This document shows, piece after piece, positions 12,691 through 15,457 of a DNA stretch of 15,457 nucleotides. A model generated the notes under the pieces. The model made no database searches. It saw nothing but the letters and a program-made list of their open reading frames with translations, and had not been told where the DNA came from. The translations under genes were made by a program, and so were the position numbers. Every line of letters starts with the position of its first letter. Within the stretch, counting starts at the first letter, position 1. This stretch comes from Thermoflexales bacterium (GTDB lineage: Bacteria; Chloroflexota; Anaerolineae; Fen-1058), in NCBI GenBank assembly GCA_016931085.1, contig JAFGFO010000392.1, positions 1 through 15,457 of the forward strand, read 5' to 3'.

Positions 12691-13533
12691 TCACGCCGCC
12701 GCCAGCGTACCCGCTGTCGGCGTACCCGCTGTCGGCGTACTCGCTGTCATCAGCGTGGTGGCCACTTGCTCGAGCGACGTCGTCACCGGGTGATCTGGAT
12801 AGCACAGCACAAAGACGCCCCCGCTGGCCAGGGCTGCCATCTCGACCGAGTGAGGCAGCACGGCCGCCACCGGGCAGCCAAAGGCGGCCGTGACCTGCGC
12901 CTTGACCCCAGCCTGGTCAAAGGCGGCCGGCAGTTCGTTGACGACCAGCAGCGTGCGCGGCACCTCGAGCCGGCGCGCCACCTCCAGCGTGACCGCCGTG
13001 CCCAGGTAATCGCGCTGATCGGGCCGCAGGATGACGATCAACACGTCCGAGATGGCGATCGACAGCAGCGTTTCTTCGTTCAGGCCCGGGTGCGTGTCGA
13101 TCAGCAAATAGTCCAGCTCGGCCGCCCGGATCACAGCCTGCAGCCCCTCGTTGAGCAGCTCCACGCTGTAACCTTCCTTGAGCACGTAGGCGATCTCGTT
13201 GGCCTGTGACGAGGCCGGCACCAGGTAAACCTTCCCGGCCAGCTCCGCGAGCTCGCCCAGGCCGTTGGTCAAGCCCGTGCCCACATCGTAAGCGGTGCTG
13301 TCGATCGGGCAGCGCTCGAGCAAGTAATCGTTCAGCGTCTGGACCGTGCCGCTTTCGTCCCAGCCGAAAAAGGTGTGCAGTCCCGGTGACTGCATATCGG
13401 TATCGACCATGCCGGCTCGATAGCCACGCTTGGCCAGGAGGGTGGCCAAATTGGCCGTCAGGCTCGACTTGCCCGTGCCGCCGCGGTACGAGTGAATGGA
13501 TACGATGGTTGGCATGTGCCCCACGAGGGCCAT
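12691..13533 (-). CDS. MinD/ParA-like P-loop ATPase, second of tandem pair
   Basis: A 280-residue SIMIBI-class ATPase and close paralogue of the product at 13533-14294. It has P-loop RGGTGKS (17-23; catalytic Lys22, with Arg where MinD/ParA proteins usually carry the signature Lys), a DTDMQSPG switch I region and a LLIDTHPGLNEETL Walker B/switch II. Family members dimerise on ATP and position cargo on membrane or nucleoid, or act as regulators. ATG 13533 overlaps the preceding TGA (ATGA), suggesting translational coupling. Met7 (13515) is an equally credible start because it aligns with the paralogue's first residue. The C-terminal tail TAS-TPTAG-TPTAG comes from a 3 x 15-bp repeat absent from the paralogue. 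Cargo and partner are unknown. Confidence 0.9.
   Translation of the reverse strand: MALVGHMPTIVSIHSYRGGTGKSSLTANLATLLAKRGYRAGMVDTDMQSPGLHTFFGWDESGTVQTLNDYLLERCPIDSTAYDVGTGLTNGLGELAELAGKVYLVPASSQANEIAYVLKEGYSVELLNEGLQAVIRAAELDYLLIDTHPGLNEETLLSIAISDVLIVILRPDQRDYLGTAVTLEVARRLEVPRTLLVVNELPAAFDQAGVKAQVTAAFGCPVAAVLPHSVEMAALASGGVFVLCYPDHPVTTSLEQVATTLMTASTPTAGTPTAGTLAAA
12704..12748. repeat. 3 x 15-bp in-frame tandem repeat, MinD-like C-terminus
   Basis: Units 12704-12718, 12719-12733 and 12734-12748 (GGCGTACCCGCTGTC type) differ by one base each. Being a multiple of three, it lengthens the protein tail by five residues per unit (TPTAG). Copy number could vary between strains. Confidence 0.85.
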
Positions 13534-14294
13534 CAGACGGCCATCACCCTGGCTGCTACCTGCTCGTACAAAGCGGTCACCGCGTGATTGGGATAATGCA
13601 AGACGAACAGGCCGGCGCTGGCCAGGGCCATCATCTCGTCCGAGTGGGGCAGCACGGCCGCCACCGGGCAGTTGAAAGTCCGTTCCACCTTGGCCTTGAC
13701 GTCGGCCGTGTCAAACACTGCCGGCACCTTGTTGACGACCAGCATCATGCTGGGCACGTCGAGCTTGCGCGCCACCTCGACCGTGACGCCGGTGCCCTGG
13801 TAGTCCTGGTTATCGGGCCGCATGATGATGATCAGCGCGTCCGAGATGGCGATCGACAGCAGCGTTTCCTCGTTCAGGCCCGGGTGGGTGTCGATCAGCA
13901 GCACGTCCAGCTTGAGCGCCTCGATCAGCTTGTGAAAGCCGTCGTTGAGCAGCCCCACGTCGTAGCCTTCGCGCAGCACGCGCGCGATCTCGCCCGCCTT
14001 GATGCTGGACGGGATCAAAAAGACCTTGCCATCTTTGAGGCTGGGGCCGAGGCTGGCGGTCACATCGTGGGCGGCGTCCTGGATCTCGCACTTGCCCCAC
14101 AGATAGTCGTTGAGCGAGTGCTTCATGTCCTCTTCTGCCATGCCGAACAAGACGTGGATGCCCGGCGAGGCGATGTCGGTGTCGATCACGCCGACGCGAT
14201 TGCCCTTGGATGCGATCAGGGCCGACAGGTTGGCGGTGGTGTTGGACTTGCCCGTCCCGCCACGAAAAGAGTGAATGGAAATGACCTTTGACAT
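13533..14294 (-). CDS. MinD/ParA-like P-loop ATPase, first of tandem pair
   Basis: A 253-residue SIMIBI ATPase. The P-loop is RGGTGKS (11-17; Lys16 catalytic, Arg11 in the usual signature-Lys position), switch I is DTDIASPG (38-45, Asp40) and Walker B/switch II is LLIDTHPG (132-139, Asp135). No clear C-terminal amphipathic membrane helix of classical MinD is seen. ATG 14294 is chosen over a TTG at 14309 because GGGAGGA lies six bases upstream. The next gene starts within its stop codon, so the pair is probably made in fixed ratio, perhaps as a heterodimer. It follows the PrsW-like gene on the same strand with a gap of about 125 bases that holds tandem repeats. Annotation as a chromosome-partitioning ParA is unlikely, since no ParB is present. 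Confidence 0.92.
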   Translation of the reverse strand: MSKVISIHSFRGGTGKSNTTANLSALIASKGNRVGVIDTDIASPGIHVLFGMAEEDMKHSLNDYLWGKCEIQDAAHDVTASLGPSLKDGKVFLIPSSIKAGEIARVLREGYDVGLLNDGFHKLIEALKLDVLLIDTHPGLNEETLLSIAISDALIIIMRPDNQDYQGTGVTVEVARKLDVPSMMLVVNKVPAVFDTADVKAKVERTFNCPVAAVLPHSDEMMALASAGLFVLHYPNHAVTALYEQVAARVMAV

Positions 14295-14300
14295 ACTTGT

Positions 14301-14307
14301 TCCTCCC
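14301..14307 (-). promoter_or_regulatory. Shine-Dalgarno GGGAGGA deciding the MinD-like start
   Basis: On the minus strand GGGAGGA sits six bases before ATG 14294, which favours that start over the upstream TTG. Confidence 0.8.
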
Positions 14308-14383
14308 AATGTGTGTGATACGTGTTACGAATGATGAACAGCTTGTGTCGCTGTTTCCTGTTCCAAAAACGGTTTCAGGTCTT

Positions 14384-14432
14384 CCTACTCCCTACTCCCT
14401 ACTCCTTACTCCCTACTCCTTACTCCCTACTT
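14384..14432. repeat. Heptanucleotide tandem repeat CCTACTC, 7 units
   Basis: Seven consecutive 7-base units, CCTACTC or CTTACTC, the last ending in T. On the minus strand the array overlaps the last codons and the TAA stop (14420-14422) of the PrsW-like gene and extends into the gap before the MinD-like pair. Seven bases is not a multiple of three, so each gain or loss would change the protein's end. Confidence 0.9.
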
Positions 14433-15457
14433 ATCCTATCAAACATCGACGTCTTGGCCTCCTTCTCGCCCTCGGCGCGTCCGGCCACGTCCCGCCACAG
14501 GTCCTTATCGGAGGGTGGCCGATCCTGCATCTCCTTGATCCTTTCCGCGATCATGGCGTACATCAGCCCTTCCAGCGGCAGGATAAAGCGGACGTAGCTC
14601 ATGCAGTAGGCGCCGACCTGGCGGCGCAGCGCATCCATCTTGAGCTGCATCTCGTCGATTTGCTTTTGCAGCTCGCCGCGCAGCTTTTCGTCCCTGGCCA
14701 GCTCGGCCGCCTTGCGCTTGATCCCCAGTTGGGCCTGGTACCTGACAAAGGCTTCCACCTGGTCGCGTTTCTCCTCGCCGAAGGTGGCCTGGATGGGTTC
14801 GAGCAGCTTGTCCAGGTCCTCCATCTTGAGCACGATGCCCTTCTCGCCCTTGGTGACGCGCAGTTGGTCCATGCCGAGCTTTTCTTCCAGCCAGCTCTTT
14901 TCCTCGCGCAGGCCCCAAAAGATAAAACTGACCACCAGGATCACGCCGCCCAGGCCGAGCGCCAGCGGCAGGGCGATGCCGCCCACCTGGTGGTACACGG
15001 CCCGGTTGAAGCCGGCGTGCAGGGCGATGGCGCTTCCCCAGCCGGCCAGGAGTGACAGCCCTCTCGACCCGCCCCGTGCGAAGCGAAAGCGGCCCAGGGC
15101 CACCCCGACCAACGCGGAGGCCGTGCCGTGCATCAGCGAGGTTGAAAAGGCGCGCATCAACATCGTGCCGATCCCGCCGCTGCCTGGTATAGCGATCGCA
15201 TAGTAAGGGTTTTCCATCACGGCAAAGGCGGTGCCGGCGGCAAAGCCATAGATCGCGCCGTCGACGAAATAGGTAAAGTTGGGCCGCCCAACCAGGAACA
15301 GCAGCGCGATCGACTTGAGCAGCTCTTCGGCGATGGGGGCGGTCGTCGTGGTGACGGCTTGAAAGCTCACGCCGCGGTTCACGACGGCCGTGTTGACTGT
15401 GTGGGCTGCCCCGAAGGCGGCCAGGCCTCCCACCAGGGCGACCAGCACGTTGTTGAA
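14420..15457 (-). CDS. PrsW-type intramembrane metalloprotease with C-terminal coiled coil (5' partial)
   Basis: The frame is open to the window edge, so the N-terminus is missing; the GTG at 15448 is not taken as the start. Counting from it, the PrsW/CPBP-like active-site motifs are Glu41-Glu42 with Lys45 (APIAEELLK), Glu79-Asn80 (FAVMEN), His107 (LMHGTAS) and His144...Asn148 (HAGFN), set among about five or six membrane segments (1-180). Known PrsW cleaves the anti-sigma factor RsiW in Bacillus. Here a cytoplasmic extension of about 160 residues follows, with a charged coiled coil (about 225-265) absent from the short Bacillus protein. The last residues (ISRE) are encoded by a heptamer repeat. 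No sigma/anti-sigma pair is visible, so the substrate is unknown. A non-proteolytic CPBP-like role cannot be excluded. Confidence 0.85.
   Translation of the reverse strand, partial: FNNVLVALVGGLAAFGAAHTVNTAVVNRGVSFQAVTTTTAPIAEELLKSIALLFLVGRPNFTYFVDGAIYGFAAGTAFAVMENPYYAIAIPGSGGIGTMLMRAFSTSLMHGTASALVGVALGRFRFARGGSRGLSLLAGWGSAIALHAGFNRAVYHQVGGIALPLALGLGGVILVVSFIFWGLREEKSWLEEKLGMDQLRVTKGEKGIVLKMEDLDKLLEPIQATFGEEKRDQVEAFVRYQAQLGIKRKAAELARDEKLRGELQKQIDEMQLKMDALRRQVGAYCMSYVRFILPLEGLMYAMIAERIKEMQDRPPSDKDLWRDVAGRAEGEKEAKTSMFDRISRE

Noticed and set aside
13206..14291. A 361-codon plus-strand frame opposite the MinD-like genes
   Set aside because: It is Arg/His/Gln-rich, has no domain, and spans parts of two real antisense genes with clear P-loops.
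12691..14294. Chromosome-partition parA/parB locus
   Set aside because: There is no ParB, no parS-like repeats and no replication genes. Both genes are MinD/ParA-like paralogues with a non-standard P-loop.
14295..14309. TTG start giving the first MinD-like protein five extra residues
   Set aside because: GGGAGGA is correctly spaced for ATG 14294 and overlaps the TTG itself.
14288..15055. A 255-codon plus-strand frame
   Set aside because: It reads through a heptamer repeat and the antisense of the PrsW-like gene, with no motif and no good ribosome site.

Overview
GC-rich, gene-dense bacterial DNA with the style of a Chloroflexota (Anaerolineae-like) genome. The support is circumstantial: class III cyclase/ATPase/TPR fusions, the TPR-terminal motif of the long cyclase, paired MinD-like ATPases, and short intergenic tandem repeats, several with a 7-base period. 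No rRNA, tRNA or universal marker is present, so the phylum is an inference.

Plus strand, 138-11824: a PlsC-type acyltransferase overlaps the start of a 1141-residue protein with two class III cyclase domains, a STAND-like P-loop ATPase and a short TPR tail. A 284-base spacer with palindromes and a candidate promoter follows, then a small TPR protein that looks like the missing end of that cyclase. Next come a soluble cyclic-nucleotide-binding (CNB) protein with a HAMP-like helix and coiled coil, a 1427-residue double-zinc-ribbon/cyclase/cyclase/ATPase/TPR protein, and a soluble CNB-histidine kinase. A 161-bp MITE-like element with terminal inverted repeats and a perfect 8-bp target duplication separates the last two.

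Minus strand, 11821-15457, reading toward the kinase: an HD-domain phosphohydrolase, a 70-residue Cys-rich zinc-finger protein, two tandem MinD/ParA-like ATPases with an unusual RGGTGKS P-loop, and the 3' part of a PrsW-type intramembrane protease gene that runs off the window. The kinase and HD genes converge with overlapping stop codons inside one perfect 14-bp hairpin.

The main reading is a local cyclic-nucleotide circuit. Two cyclases of soluble-adenylyl-cyclase (sAC/ADCY10) layout would make a cyclic nucleotide, probably cAMP, and two CNB proteins, one a histidine kinase, would sense it. In both cyclases the first catalytic domain keeps the two metal-binding Asp while the second keeps the transition-state Asn and Arg, so each chain appears to be an internal pseudo-heterodimer with one active site, as in mammalian sAC. 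Links to the HD protein, MinD pair and PrsW rest on proximity only.
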